A stretch of DNA of 56,469 bases from Pseudorhizobium xiangyangii (lineage in GTDB: Bacteria; Pseudomonadota; Alphaproteobacteria; Rhizobiales; Rhizobiaceae), in contig NZ_JAJAWH010000027.1 of NCBI RefSeq assembly GCF_020531965.1, forward strand, positions 1-56,469. Reading direction: 5' to 3'. Within the stretch, counting starts at the first letter, position 1. Every line of letters begins with the position of its first letter. The notes beneath the pieces are model-generated. The model saw nothing but the letters and a program-made list of their open reading frames with translations, was not told the origin of the DNA and made no database searches. This document shows, piece after piece, positions 35,497 to 45,205 of this stretch. A program made the position numbers and the translations under genes.

Positions 35497-35793
35497 CTTG
35501 CGCTGTTTTCAGCAGATAACCGAGATATCGAGCGTGAGACCTTCACCCTAGGAGATGCCCGGGCCTGGCATCGATTTTGACCTCCACAATGTTAGGCACA
35601 GCCAGAAGGCCTTGGGGTTTTCACCCAAAAAGCGAACTGATATGTTCATTTTTTGTTCCCGTTGTCGGCGTGAGTCGGTGGGAATGAAGCTGGCCAGTGG
35701 GCTAATAACGTTTGCCGGCACCCAACGGGCGGCGCCTCTTTGGTCCCATCAACGGGATGTAGAGATGGCCATGTCGTATGCATACGGGGACAC

Positions 35794-37863
35794 ATGAACG
35801 CGATCTATCTGGAAAAGCTCAACGACCGTCAGCGCGAAGCCGTCGAACATGGCATCGGCCAGCCTGAAGGCGGGATCGCCGGGCCGCTCCTGATCATAGC
35901 AGGTGCAGGCTCGGGCAAGACCAACACACTGGCCCATCGCGTGGCGCACCTGATCGTCCACGGTGCCGACCCGCGTCGCATACTGCTCATGAGCTTCTCG
36001 CGCCGCGCCGCATCCGAGATGACGCGGCGCGTTCAGAGGATTTGCCGGGAAGTCCTTGGCGACAATGCCGCCGTCATGACCGACGCCCTGGCGTGGGCAG
36101 GCACGTTCCACGGAATCGGAGCACGCCTGCTTCGCATGTATGCCGAGCAGATCGGGCTCAACGTCGATTTCACCATCCACGACCGCGAGGACAGTGCCGA
36201 CCTGATGAACCTCGTGCGGCACGAGCTGGGCTTCTCGAAGTCTGAAAGCCGCTTTCCCACCAAGGGAACGTGCCTTGCCATCTATTCCCGCGTCGTCAAT
36301 TCGGAGGGTTCAATCCTCGAGGTACTCAAGTCGGCATACCCATGGGTGGTGGGCTGGGAGGAACAACTCAAGGAACTGTTTGCCGGATATGTCGAAGCCA
36401 AGCAGGCCCAGAACGTCCTCGATTACGACGATCTCCTGCTCTACTGGGCACAGATGGTTTCCGAGCCGGAGCTGGCCGAAGATATCGGATGCCGATTCGA
36501 CTATGTGCTTGTGGACGAATACCAGGACACCAACCGCCTCCAGTCCTCCATCCTCATGTCATTGAAGCCGGAAGGTCGTGGCCTGACCGTCGTCGGCGAT
36601 GATGCGCAATCTATCTATTCGTTCCGGGCCGCGACCGTTCGCAATATCCTGGACTTCCCGAACGAGTTTTCGCCAAAACCGGCGGATGTCATCACGCTTG
36701 ACCGCAATTATCGTTCGACCCAGCCAATCCTGGCTGCGGCAAACGGCGTCATCGGTCTTGCCCGGGAGCGCTATACGAAGAACCTCTGGACAGACCGGGA
36801 ATCGGAGCAACGCCCCCTCCTCGTGACCGTCAAGGACGAGACGGACCAGGCTGCCTATATCGTTGAGCAGGTTCTCGCCAATCGTGAGGTCGGCACCCTC
36901 CTGAAGCAGCAGGCAGTCCTGTTCCGGTCGTCCAACCACAGCGGGTCCCTGGAAGTGGAACTGACACGCCGCAACATTCCCTTCGTGAAATTCGGCGGGC
37001 TGAAGTTCCTCGACAGCGCCCATGTGAAAGACCTGCTTGCCGTCCTGCGTTTTGCGCAAAATCCGCGGGACAGGGTCGCGGGGTTCAGGCTGCTGCAGAT
37101 GCTGCCGGGTATCGGACCGCAGACAGCGGCCAAGATCCTGGACACGATCGCTGCCGATCCTGAACCGCTGCTGTCGCTGGCCGAAGTACCACCGGCACCA
37201 AAGACAGGCGAGGAGTGGACCAGTTTCGTCACCATGCTGACCGGGCTGCGCAGGACCGAAGGCGGTTGGCCGGGAGAGATGGAAGCAGCGCGCACTTGGT
37301 ACGAACCACATCTCGACCGCATTCATGAGGACGCCGAGACGCGCAAGGCCGATCTGCTGCAACTGGAGCAAATTGCCGCCGGCCATACCAGCCGGGAACG
37401 TTTTCTGACCGAACTGACGCTTGATCCCCCGGACGCAACCAGCGATCAGGCGGGTGTTCCGTTGCTCGATGAGGACTACCTGATCCTCTCGACCATCCAT
37501 TCGGCCAAGGGCCAGGAATGGCGCTCCGTATTCATATTGAACGTGGTGGACGGCTGCATACCATCCGATCTTGGAGCAGGCACCACGGCAGAGCTTGAGG
37601 AGGAGCGCCGACTGCTTTACGTCGGCATGACCAGGGCGAGAGACAGCCTGACACTGTTGACCCCGCAGCGGTTCTTTACCTACGGACAGAACACGCAAGG
37701 GGATCGACACGTCTACGCGTCACGGACCCGATTTGTCCCCGCGACCTTGCTGCAATACTTCGAGGTTACCAGCTGGCCCAAAGTGTCCGCCGCGGCGAGT
37801 GAGCGCAGCGCGCGTCAAATTCGCATCGATGTCGGCGCCAGGATGCGGACGATGTGGAAATGA
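35794..37863 (+). CDS. UvrD/PcrA-type ATP-dependent DNA helicase
   Basis: 689 residues, superfamily 1A 3'-5' helicase. Motif I is IAGAGSGKTNTLAHRV (about 36-51). Motif II is DYVLVDEYQDTNRLQ. Motif III is VVGDDAQSIYSFRAA. Motif V is LSTIHSAKGQEWRSVFILN. Motif VI is EERRLLYVGMTRARDSL. The HhH-like segment LLQMLPGIGPQTAAKIL sits in domain 2B, a feature of one rhizobial subgroup distinct from the main UvrD. ATG 35794 is preceded by GGGGA. The 297 bases before it (35497-35793) hold nothing I can name. It probably acts in repair or recombination. Confidence 0.93.
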   Translation: MNAIYLEKLNDRQREAVEHGIGQPEGGIAGPLLIIAGAGSGKTNTLAHRVAHLIVHGADPRRILLMSFSRRAASEMTRRVQRICREVLGDNAAVMTDALAWAGTFHGIGARLLRMYAEQIGLNVDFTIHDREDSADLMNLVRHELGFSKSESRFPTKGTCLAIYSRVVNSEGSILEVLKSAYPWVVGWEEQLKELFAGYVEAKQAQNVLDYDDLLLYWAQMVSEPELAEDIGCRFDYVLVDEYQDTNRLQSSILMSLKPEGRGLTVVGDDAQSIYSFRAATVRNILDFPNEFSPKPADVITLDRNYRSTQPILAAANGVIGLARERYTKNLWTDRESEQRPLLVTVKDETDQAAYIVEQVLANREVGTLLKQQAVLFRSSNHSGSLEVELTRRNIPFVKFGGLKFLDSAHVKDLLAVLRFAQNPRDRVAGFRLLQMLPGIGPQTAAKILDTIAADPEPLLSLAEVPPAPKTGEEWTSFVTMLTGLRRTEGGWPGEMEAARTWYEPHLDRIHEDAETRKADLLQLEQIAAGHTSRERFLTELTLDPPDATSDQAGVPLLDEDYLILSTIHSAKGQEWRSVFILNVVDGCIPSDLGAGTTAELEEERRLLYVGMTRARDSLTLLTPQRFFTYGQNTQGDRHVYASRTRFVPATLLQYFEVTSWPKVSAAASERSARQIRIDVGARMRTMWK

Positions 37864-38137
37864 CAGGGACCGGCAAACCCGTTGCCAGTCGGGCCGCCGG
37901 GTTGCGAGATGTCTCTGTAAGCTACCGTACAGTGAGCTGAGGCGCTGCAACCTTTCCGGTTCGAATATCGTTGTTTGCGCGGGGACGCGACGAGCAGGAG
38001 CCCCGCTGCCCAGCAACTCCTGAGCCTGATCATTCAGGTGCCGCCCGCGTTCCCCACTTTTCAAATCCCCAGATTACCATCGCAATCGATAGAGCCGGCC
38101 CGTTCTCCGGATTGCGCGGGCCAACGGTCAGAGCCCG

Positions 38138-38446
38138 TCAGACGTCCTCACGCTCGCCTTCCTCCCGGTTCGACAAGACCTGGAACATCCGGTTGCAATC
38201 CTGACTCTGGCCGGCCAGCAGACTGAGGGGATCGACCGCGCCAATGCCGACGCCGATCGCATTGGCGGCAGCCCAGGCCCAATCATCCTGTGCCCGCTGA
38301 AGAAGCCGAGGAGCTTCTTCGGTGATGCATACCCGTCCGGCCTGGACGATATCCGCCGATGGAATTCCCTGAAGCCGTTCTGATACCTCCGCCTGAAGCG
38401 GGCCGACGACAAGAAGGGCAAAAAGATAGCTGATGAATTCGGACAC
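38138..38446 (-). CDS. small exported hypothetical protein
   Basis: 102 residues. N-terminal hydrophobic stretch SYLFALLVVGPLQAEVSERL looks like a signal peptide with cleavage near LQA. The mature part (ADIVQAGRVCITEEAPRLLQ ... QSQDCNRMFQVLSNREEG) has two cysteines that could pair in the periplasm. It starts at GTG 38446 with GGAGAG upstream. The preceding 274 bases after the helicase gene (37864-38137) show no other gene. No family recognised. Confidence 0.65.
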   Translation of the reverse strand: MSEFISYLFALLVVGPLQAEVSERLQGIPSADIVQAGRVCITEEAPRLLQRAQDDWAWAAANAIGVGIGAVDPLSLLAGQSQDCNRMFQVLSNREEGEREDV

Positions 38447-38647
38447 GAAATTCTCTCCGTTTGGTTGCAGGTGATATGGGGAGAGCTCATGTCTGCCACC
38501 AGAGCCGTTCGATGGCCTAAGAGCGATAAAAAGCTCCTGGGCACCCTCACCGCTTACGGGGCGCCGGCCTGTTTGCCTGGGACGCTGCGGAACGAAACAT
38601 CATAATCCACGTTCACTGCCCCATGGCCCTACCATGAGGAGATTGCC

Positions 38648-39040
38648 ATGAGGAAGATCGTTATGATTGCCGCCGCTGCAGGCCTTGCCGCGAGCGGCGC
38701 AGCTGCCCAGGAAAGCACCGTCAGCGGCGCGGTCGGAGGGGCCGTAACCGGCGCCATCGTCGGTGGCCCGATCGGTGCAGCTGTCGGCGGCATCGTCGGC
38801 GCAGCGGCCGGCACCGCCATCGATCCGCCGCCGGAAAGGGTCGTCACCTACGTCCGAGAACAGCCCCTTCCCACCCAGCCGGTCGTGGTCGAAAGGCAGG
38901 TCGTCGTTGGCGAGCCCCTGCCCCAGACCGTCGTGCTGACACCGGTGCCGGAGTCACCCGACTACGCGTATACCTATGTCAACGAGCGCCGCGTGATCGT
39001 CGACCCCAGAACCCACACCGTCATTCAGGTTCTCGACTGA
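38648..39040 (+). CDS. DUF1236-type exported glycine-zipper protein
   Basis: 130 residues. Signal peptide KIVMIAAAAGLAASGAAAQE. Then a glycine zipper GAVGGAVTGAIVGGPIGAAV. The C-terminal DUF1236-like region ends DYAYTYVNERRVIVDPRTHT plus VIQVLD. Such proteins are common in Rhizobiales envelopes; glycine zippers suggest membrane association. Function unknown. ATG 38648 follows AGGAG closely. A terminator lies at 39077. Confidence 0.85.
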   Translation: MRKIVMIAAAAGLAASGAAAQESTVSGAVGGAVTGAIVGGPIGAAVGGIVGAAAGTAIDPPPERVVTYVREQPLPTQPVVVERQVVVGEPLPQTVVLTPVPESPDYAYTYVNERRVIVDPRTHTVIQVLD

Positions 39041-39076
39041 CCACGCCCAAATGATCAGGCCCGACCCGAGAAGTCT

Positions 39077-39108
39077 GAAGCCCCGCAGGCCACTGCGGGG
39101 CTTCTTCA
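39077..39108 (+). terminator. intrinsic terminator of the DUF1236-type gene
   Basis: GAAGCCCCGCA / TGCGGGGCTTC perfect 11-bp stem with loop GGCCAC, tail TTC. Confidence 0.8.
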
Positions 39109-39298
39109 TGGTCGGCCGCCCGGCATGATCGCACCTGACGACTGGATCATCGCTCCCCTTCCATGACGGGCGAGCGTATTCTGGCAGACAAAATTTTCGG
39201 ACCTGAGGTCGCCCTGGAAATTTCATTTCTTGCGCCCTGCGCCTTGTCCGTCAACAAGAGCGGATTTACATCTAGGCCCGAACAAGAAGGCTTTTCTC

Positions 39299-40336
39299 AT
39301 GACCCCCCACAGATCCGTCCTCGACGTCATCGGCAATACGCCTCTCATCCGGCTCAATGGTCCGTCTGAGGCGACGGGCTGTGAAATTCTTGGCAAGGCG
39401 GAGTTCCTCAATCCCGGCCAGTCGGTGAAGGATCGGGCGGCGCTCTACATCATCCGGGACGCGGAAAAGAAGGGCCTGCTCAAGCCGGGCGGAGTGATCG
39501 TCGAAGGAACCGCCGGCAATACCGGCATCGGCCTCACTCTCGTTGCGAAGACGCTGGGCTACCGCACGGTCATCGTGATTCCCGAAACGCAGAGCCAGGA
39601 AAAGAAGGACGCGCTACGCCTGCTCGGTGCCGAGCTGGTCGAAGTCCCGGCCGTGCCGTACAAGAACCCCAACAATTACGTGAAGGTGTCGGGCCGACTT
39701 GCCGCCGAACTGGCAAAGACCGATCCCGCAGGCGCCATCTGGGCCAACCAGTTCGACAACGTGGCCAACCGGGTTGCGCATGTCGAGACGACGGCGCTTG
39801 AAATCTGGGAGCAGACGGGCGGCAAGGTCGACGGATTCATTTGTGCCGTCGGCTCCGGCGGCACGCTGGCTGGCGTTGCGGAGGGGCTGCGCGCCAAGCG
39901 GGCCGACGTCAAGATCGGCCTGGCGGATCCTGAAGGTGCTGCACTTTACGAATTCTATGCACATGGCGAGCTGAAGTCGGAAGGTTCATCCATCACCGAA
40001 GGTATTGGCCAGGGCCGCATCACCGCGAACCTCGAAGGTTTCACGCCCGATTATTCCTACCGCATAAAAGACGCAGAAGCCCTGCCGGTCATTTTCGACC
40101 TCGTGGAGCAGGAAGGGCTGTGCCTCGGCGGCTCTTCAGGGATAAACGTCGCTGGCGCCATCCGCCTTGCGCATGACCTGGGGCCAGGCCATACGATCGT
40201 GACGGTCCTCTGCGACTACGGCAACCGCTACCAGTCAAAGCTCTTCAATCCGGACTTCCTTCGGTCGAAGGGTCTGCCGGTACCGCAATGGCTGACACAG
40301 AGAAACAAGATCACTGTCCCGTTTGAACTGGTTTGA
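39299..40336 (+). CDS. cysK: cysteine synthase (O-acetylserine sulfhydrylase)
   Basis: 345 residues, PLP enzyme of fold type II joining O-acetylserine and sulfide to form cysteine. The PLP lysine is Lys44 in LNPGQSVKDRAA. The phosphate/substrate loop is GTAGNTGIGLTLV. The GSGGTLAGVAEGL loop binds the PLP phosphate. It belongs to the slightly longer CysK2-like branch common in alphaproteobacteria. ATG 39299 follows AGAAGG; a longer in-frame start is unsupported. It leads a tight run: alaX begins 6 bases later. Confidence 0.94.
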   Translation: MTPHRSVLDVIGNTPLIRLNGPSEATGCEILGKAEFLNPGQSVKDRAALYIIRDAEKKGLLKPGGVIVEGTAGNTGIGLTLVAKTLGYRTVIVIPETQSQEKKDALRLLGAELVEVPAVPYKNPNNYVKVSGRLAAELAKTDPAGAIWANQFDNVANRVAHVETTALEIWEQTGGKVDGFICAVGSGGTLAGVAEGLRAKRADVKIGLADPEGAALYEFYAHGELKSEGSSITEGIGQGRITANLEGFTPDYSYRIKDAEALPVIFDLVEQEGLCLGGSSGINVAGAIRLAHDLGPGHTIVTVLCDYGNRYQSKLFNPDFLRSKGLPVPQWLTQRNKITVPFELV

Positions 40337-40342
40337 ACCTCC

Positions 40343-41080
40343 ATGCCTGTTGATGCCCTGTATCGCGACGACTTCCAGCTGATGACGGTCGATGCCGTCG
40401 TGACCGCGATCCACGAAGACGGCGGGATCGAACTCGACCGAACGTGTCTCTACGCAGCGTCCGGCGGTCAACCCGGCGACACCGGTTATATCGAACGCAC
40501 AGACGGCACGCGGATCGCGCTCGGCCAGACCAGGCACGGACCGGCCAAGGACATCATCATCCACATGCCGCTGGAGGGGGAGCCCCAGCCGATCGTGGGT
40601 GAAAGCCTGCGCCTGCACCTCGACTGGGATCGCCGTCACCGCCTGATGCGCATGCACACCGCCTGCCACCTGCTTTCCGTCGTCTGCCAGTATCCGATTA
40701 CGGGTGCGGCTGTCGGCGAGGAGGAATCGCGGGTCGATTTCGACATGACCGACACCATTGACAAGGACGAGGTCACCGCCCGGCTGATGGAGCTTGTGGA
40801 GCAGGATCACCCGGTTTACGTCCAGTGGATCACCGACGAGGAACTCGCGGCCAATCCCGGCATTGTGAAGTCGAAGAACGTCCGTCCGCCGATCGGTCTC
40901 GGCCGCGTCAGCCTTGTCTGCATCGGCGAGAATTCCAGCGTTGACAGCCAGCCCTGCGGCGGCACACATGTGGCCCGGACCAGCGAAGTGGGAGCTATCC
41001 ACATCGCCAAGATCGAGAAAAAGGGCAAGGAGAACCGGCGCTTCCGCATCCGGTTCGGTGAAGCCGCAACCGAGGCTTGA
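40343..41080 (+). CDS. alanyl-tRNA editing protein AlaX
   Basis: 245 residues, stand-alone homologue of the AlaRS editing domain that hydrolyses Ser- (or Gly-) tRNA-Ala. Zinc ligands are visible: His105 and His109 in MRMHTACHLL, and Cys205 and His209 in DSQPCGGTHV. CLYAASGGQPGDTGYI is the AlaRS-like beta-barrel signature. It follows cysK by 6 bases and precedes sseA by 25, so co-transcription is likely. Confidence 0.93.
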   Translation: MPVDALYRDDFQLMTVDAVVTAIHEDGGIELDRTCLYAASGGQPGDTGYIERTDGTRIALGQTRHGPAKDIIIHMPLEGEPQPIVGESLRLHLDWDRRHRLMRMHTACHLLSVVCQYPITGAAVGEEESRVDFDMTDTIDKDEVTARLMELVEQDHPVYVQWITDEELAANPGIVKSKNVRPPIGLGRVSLVCIGENSSVDSQPCGGTHVARTSEVGAIHIAKIEKKGKENRRFRIRFGEAATEA

Positions 41081-41105
41081 GACCTTGCATATGGGAGAAA
41101 AGTTC

Positions 41106-41972
41106 ATGGGCGAGACCAGCCGTTTCATCGTCACATCCGACTGGCTGGCGAAGGAATTGGGAAGCTCCGATCTCCGGATCGTCGATGCATCCTTCTATCT
41201 TCCGGCGCAGAACCGAGACGCCGATGCGGAATATGCCGCCGGACACATTCCGGGCGCGGTGCGCTTCGACCATGACAAGGTCGCCGATCATTCGACCGAT
41301 CTGCCGCATATGGTCCCCGCTCCAGACGTTTTCGCCGAAGCCCTGGGCAAGATGGGCATCAGCGAGACGGATAGAATCGTGATCTACGACGGCCCGGGAA
41401 TTTTCTCCGCGCCACGCGCGTGGTGGCTGTTCCGGACCATGGGCGCCCTAAACGTCCATATCCTGGATGGGGGGCTCGACGGCTGGAAGGCGGAAGGCAA
41501 ACCGGTCGAGACCGGCATTCCCTCGCCTTCGCCCAAGACCTTCACGCCGTCGTTCAAGCCCACGAAAGTCATAGACATAAGCGAGATGAAATCGGTCATC
41601 GAGGCAGGTTCCATGCAGATCGCCGATGCCCGCAGCGCCGGCCGCTTTGCCGCCACCGAGCCGGAACCGCGGCAGGGCCTTCGCTCCGGTCATATGCCGG
41701 GGGCACGCAACCTCCCGGCCGGCAACTTCGCCGTCAACGGAAAGCTGCGGACGTTACCGGAACTGCGCAGGATCATCGAAGATGCCGGCATTGACCTGAG
41801 CCAGCCGGTAGCAACCAGCTGCGGCTCCGGCATTACTGCCGCGATCATCACACTGGCGCTCGAATCACTGGGCCACGAAAACAACGTGCTCTACGACGGC
41901 TCGTGGACGGAATGGGGTGGTCGCACCGATACGCCGATCGTGACCGGTCCGCCATCGCCAAAGGCGGCATAG
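41106..41972 (+). CDS. sseA: 3-mercaptopyruvate sulfurtransferase
   Basis: 288 residues, two rhodanese domains; moves sulfur from 3-mercaptopyruvate to thiol acceptors or cyanide. The inactive N-terminal domain runs to about 140 (YAAGHIPGAVRFDHDKVADH). The active loop is C239-GSGIT in VATSCGSGITAAI, typical of MST rather than thiosulfate sulfurtransferase. Start ATG 41106 is chosen over ATG 41091 because GGGAG lies between them at the right spacing. It fits the sulfur theme of the adjacent cysK. Confidence 0.94.
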   Translation: MGETSRFIVTSDWLAKELGSSDLRIVDASFYLPAQNRDADAEYAAGHIPGAVRFDHDKVADHSTDLPHMVPAPDVFAEALGKMGISETDRIVIYDGPGIFSAPRAWWLFRTMGALNVHILDGGLDGWKAEGKPVETGIPSPSPKTFTPSFKPTKVIDISEMKSVIEAGSMQIADARSAGRFAATEPEPRQGLRSGHMPGARNLPAGNFAVNGKLRTLPELRRIIEDAGIDLSQPVATSCGSGITAAIITLALESLGHENNVLYDGSWTEWGGRTDTPIVTGPPSPKAA

Positions 41973-41976
41973 CACC

Positions 41977-42534
41977 ATGCCGAAGAAACCCGTTTCTCTG
42001 AAGGCTCACGTCACGCAGCTCGAAATGACCGCGCCACTGAAGGCCAGCCTGCCGGTGCCCGTCAATCTGCAGACCGCCATCATTCGCGCCCCGGACATTC
42101 CGCTCCATTACTACCGCTACCTTTACCGTCAGGTCGGCAAGCGCTGGCACTGGTACAAGCGGCTGCGGATGTCCGACGAGCAGCTGGCGGCGGCGATACA
42201 CTCCCCCCACGTCTCCGTGACCGTCCTTTACGTCGATGGCGCACCAGCGGGTTTCTTCGAGCTGCAAAAGCAGAGCGAAGGAGTTGTCGAACTGTCCTAC
42301 TTCGGACTTTTCGAGCGAGCGATCGGGCTGGGCATCGGAAAGTGGTTCCTGCTTCAGGCATTGTATGCCGCCTGGCAGGACAACCCGAGCAAGGTGACGG
42401 TAACCACCAACACCCTTGATCATCCCCGCGCGCTGCAGCTCTATCAGATGATGGGGTTCTCCCCGGTATCGACCTACGAGGCGCTGGTTGCTCCGATGAC
42501 GGATGCGCAACTGTTGAAGGTTCTGGACAGCTAG
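41977..42534 (+). CDS. GNAT family N-acetyltransferase
   Basis: 185 residues, starting 5 bases after sseA. TVLYVDGAPAGFFELQKQ is the beta4 core strand. FERAIGLGIGKWFLLQAL is the acetyl-CoA loop (here GLGIGK, equivalent to Q/RxxGxG/A). NTLDHPRALQLYQMMGFSPV is motif B with the usual Tyr. Long N-terminal part rich in aromatic residues (YYRYLYRQVGKRWHWYKRL), found in a subgroup of rhizobial GNATs. Acceptor unknown. Confidence 0.9.
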   Translation: MPKKPVSLKAHVTQLEMTAPLKASLPVPVNLQTAIIRAPDIPLHYYRYLYRQVGKRWHWYKRLRMSDEQLAAAIHSPHVSVTVLYVDGAPAGFFELQKQSEGVVELSYFGLFERAIGLGIGKWFLLQALYAAWQDNPSKVTVTTNTLDHPRALQLYQMMGFSPVSTYEALVAPMTDAQLLKVLDS

Positions 42535-42614
42535 GGCGTGCCTTAGCTACTTGCTGGCCCATTGGAGCCGAAGTGTGTCTTGCAACCACCGCAGGACCGT
42601 CCTAGACCCGCTGC

Positions 42615-43274
42615 ATGTTTACCACACCTCTCCGCTGGCGCGTCGCCGCCAACGTTTCACTTATCCTGTCGGTGCTTCTGCTTCTCGCCGCCTATCCGCT
42701 CGCACTCGCGTTGCCGGAATGGTGGAGCCACGAAAACCAGCCCGTCGAGAACGCACAGGTTGTTCTGCTGGGTTTGGGCATGGTGACCGCGCTCATCTAT
42801 TTCGGAACCGATAGCAGCCCTGCCCGCTGGCTGGGTCTCGCCGCAGCGCCTGTCTGGCTTGTTCTGGTCGGCCGTGAGCTGAGCTGGGGGGCGGTCTTTT
42901 TCGCGCCGACCGGCATGACCGATCATGGTCCGCTCTTTGCTTCGCGCGCCCTTTGGTACAAACCAATCGTGACGCCACTCGTGGCAGCACTGATCCTTTC
43001 ATGCATTGCAATTGTCGTCGTGAAGAAACTGGCACCTCTCGCCCTCGAACTGGCGAAACGACGCCGCCTGCCGATCGCTTCGCTCGCCGTGGTAACGCTC
43101 AGCATGATCGTCTCGACCGCCGCCGAAGGACATTTCGGCTTTCAGCTCGCGGCCGACAGCGGTGTCGCGCAGCTCGTCGAAGAGATCGCGGAGCTTGCCG
43201 CCTATCTGGCGCTTCTCGCCAGCCAGTTCTTCGTCTTTGCGCATCTGGGCACGCAAGAATCGGGTGGCGGCTAA
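42615..43274 (+). CDS. multi-pass membrane protein of unknown function
   Basis: 219 residues with about six hydrophobic segments (VSLILSVLLLLAAYPLALAL; VVLLGLGMVTALIYFGT; GLAAAPVWLVLVGRELSW; ALILSCIAIVVVKKLAPLAL; ASLAVVTLSMIVSTAAEG; LAAYLALLASQFFVFAHLG). Conserved-looking charged residues within segments (GRELSWGAVFF) may line a site. No recognised family. It starts 80 bases after the GNAT gene. Confidence 0.78.
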   Translation: MFTTPLRWRVAANVSLILSVLLLLAAYPLALALPEWWSHENQPVENAQVVLLGLGMVTALIYFGTDSSPARWLGLAAAPVWLVLVGRELSWGAVFFAPTGMTDHGPLFASRALWYKPIVTPLVAALILSCIAIVVVKKLAPLALELAKRRRLPIASLAVVTLSMIVSTAAEGHFGFQLAADSGVAQLVEEIAELAAYLALLASQFFVFAHLGTQESGGG

Positions 43275-43321
43275 GCATTCGAAGCGGCATTCATTATGGC
43301 AATTCCTTGCGGAGAACTGCC

Positions 43322-43801
43322 ATGACCATATCCTTCACTGCCATGCCCACGGAAGATGCCGCCCGGCTCTGGCGCGGCGGCACGGACGCCTACGGTCTCG
43401 TGCCCGAAACCAGGGCAGCGGATGGTCCCGGCTATCCTTGCCGCCACTGCCTGCGGAACATCGATGCCGGGGACGAGCTCCTGGTGCTGGCCTATCGGCC
43501 CTTTCCGGAGCTGCAGCCCTATGCGGAAACCGGGCCGATCTTCCTCCACAAGCAGCCGTGCAAGCGTTACGAGGCATCCGAGGTTCTACCGCCCATCCTC
43601 TCGAGCCCGGATTATATCGTACGCGGCTATGGCACCGACGACCGCATCGTCTACGGAACGGGTGCGGTAACGCCCACGGAACGGATCAGGGACCGTGCCG
43701 AGGAAATGCTTGCACGCAGTGATGTCGCCTACCTGCACGTGCGCTCCGCACGCAACAACTGCTATCAGTGCCGCATCGACGGGCCGGGTGGGCAATCCTA
43801 G
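43322..43801 (+). CDS. DUF1203 protein
   Basis: 159 residues: TISFTAMPTEDAARLWRGGT at the start, then GYPCRHCLRNIDAGDELLVL, with a CxxC pair, and FPELQPYAETGPIFLHKQPC. The end is HVRSARNNCYQCRIDG. These are the DUF1203 signatures; the several cysteines suggest metal binding. No role is known. GGAG precedes ATG 43322. Confidence 0.88.
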   Translation: MTISFTAMPTEDAARLWRGGTDAYGLVPETRAADGPGYPCRHCLRNIDAGDELLVLAYRPFPELQPYAETGPIFLHKQPCKRYEASEVLPPILSSPDYIVRGYGTDDRIVYGTGAVTPTERIRDRAEEMLARSDVAYLHVRSARNNCYQCRIDGPGGQS

Positions 43802-43845
43802 CGGCCCGGCTTGCCCCAACGGAACGAAGCGCCGGCTGCTCAAAG

Positions 43846-43878
43846 AAAAAGCGCCGGAACACTTTGGAACCGGCGCTT
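43846..43878 (-). terminator. intrinsic terminator of ald
   Basis: AAGCGCCGG (43849-43857) / CCGGCGCTT (43870-43878) with the A5 run at 43846-43850 giving T5 on the minus transcript. Confidence 0.85.
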
Positions 43879-43933
43879 GAGAACATGGCTTCGAATGGAA
43901 ATCCAGAATTCCAATCGATTCGTTGTATCTTGA

Positions 43934-45052
43934 TCAGGCAACGTAAAGAAGGTTTTCCGGCGCATGAACCTCATGCCCCAGGGCATCCGCAACCGCATGG
44001 TTGGTGATGCGTCCCTTGTGAACGTTGAGACCGTTGCGCAGATGCTTGTCCTCGGCGATGGCACGAAGGCCCCGATCAGCAAGCGCGAGTCCGTGCTGCA
44101 GGGTCGCATTGTTCAGCGCATGCGCCGAGGTAATGGGGACGGCACCGGGCATGTTGGCGACGCAGTAGTGTATGATGCCGTCGACCTCATAGGTCGGCTC
44201 CGAATGGGTCGTCGCATGGGAGGTTTCGAAGCAGCCGCCCTGGTCTATCGCCACGTCCACAATGACGGCGCCCTTCTTCATGCCCGACAGCATTTCGCGG
44301 CTGACAAGCTTCGGCGCGGCCGCACCCGGGATGAGGACGGCACCGATCACCAGATCGGCGGCGAAGACCTCTTCCTCCAGATCGCCGATCGTCGAATATC
44401 GCGTATGCACGCGGCCGTTGAAAATGTCGTCCAGCTGGCGCAGGCGCGGTAGCGAGCGGTCGATGATGGTAACATCGGCGCCAAGCCCCACGGCCATCTT
44501 CGCCGCATGGAGCCCGACGACCCCGCCACCGATGATGGCGACCTTCGCCGGTATGGCACCTGGCACGCCGCCGAGGAGGATGCCCCGTCCACCGTTCGCC
44601 TTCTGCAGGGCGGTGGCTCCAGCCTGAATGGCAAGACGGCCGGCCACTTCCGACATAGGCGCCAGGAGAGGCAAACCGCCACGATCATCCGTCACCGTCT
44701 CGTAGGCAATGGCGGTCACACCGGAGGCAAGCAATCCGTTGGTCTGTTCCGGGTCCGGAGCGAGATGGAGATAGGTGTAGAGGATCTGGCCTTCACGGAG
44801 CTGCGCCCATTCCTGCGGCTGCGGCTCCTTTACCTTGACGACCATGTCCGATTTTTCGAAGATTTCCTTTGCGGACCCCACGATCCGGGCGCCAGCGGCG
44901 ATATAGGCGCTGTCATCTGCGCCGATGCCGGCACCCGCGGCGCTTTCAATCAGAACCTCATGACCATGGGCCACGTATTCCCGCACCGCTCCGGGCGTGA
45001 GCCCCACACGATATTCATGGTTTTTGATTTCCTTCGGGCATCCGACACGCAT
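43934..45052 (-). CDS. ald: alanine dehydrogenase
   Basis: 372 residues. NAD-dependent interconversion of L-alanine and pyruvate plus ammonia. [20 protein letters not shown] is the N-terminal family signature. [20 protein letters not shown] is the NAD Rossmann loop. [20 protein letters not shown] and the His/Asp pair in the substrate cleft are conserved. GAGAGG precedes ATG 45052. Transcribed divergently from an Lrp/AsnC gene, the usual AldR arrangement, in which the regulator activates ald in response to alanine. Confidence 0.96.
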   Translation of the reverse strand: MRVGCPKEIKNHEYRVGLTPGAVREYVAHGHEVLIESAAGAGIGADDSAYIAAGARIVGSAKEIFEKSDMVVKVKEPQPQEWAQLREGQILYTYLHLAPDPEQTNGLLASGVTAIAYETVTDDRGGLPLLAPMSEVAGRLAIQAGATALQKANGGRGILLGGVPGAIPAKVAIIGGGVVGLHAAKMAVGLGADVTIIDRSLPRLRQLDDIFNGRVHTRYSTIGDLEEEVFAADLVIGAVLIPGAAAPKLVSREMLSGMKKGAVIVDVAIDQGGCFETSHATTHSEPTYEVDGIIHYCVANMPGAVPITSAHALNNATLQHGLALADRGLRAIAEDKHLRNGLNVHKGRITNHAVADALGHEVHAPENLLYVA

Positions 45053-45205
45053 TCAGCGTTCCTCTCTTGTTATGGCATTTCGCCTGATTGTCAGGTGAAA
45101 ACCAAAACAGAAAACGCGGACAATGTCCTTGCGAAGGCGGATTGGCTTTCCGGAGATTTTCGCAGATACTTGCAGGGAAGAGCTAATATAGAGGATTTAT
45201 TGCAC

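Noticed and set aside
35555-35797. 80-residue frame before the helicase gene
   Set aside because: No convincing ribosome site, composition not protein-like, and it overlaps the helicase start.
36559-37710. 383-residue open frame on the minus strand inside the helicase gene
   Set aside because: The helicase motifs I-VI run through on the plus strand; antisense shadow.
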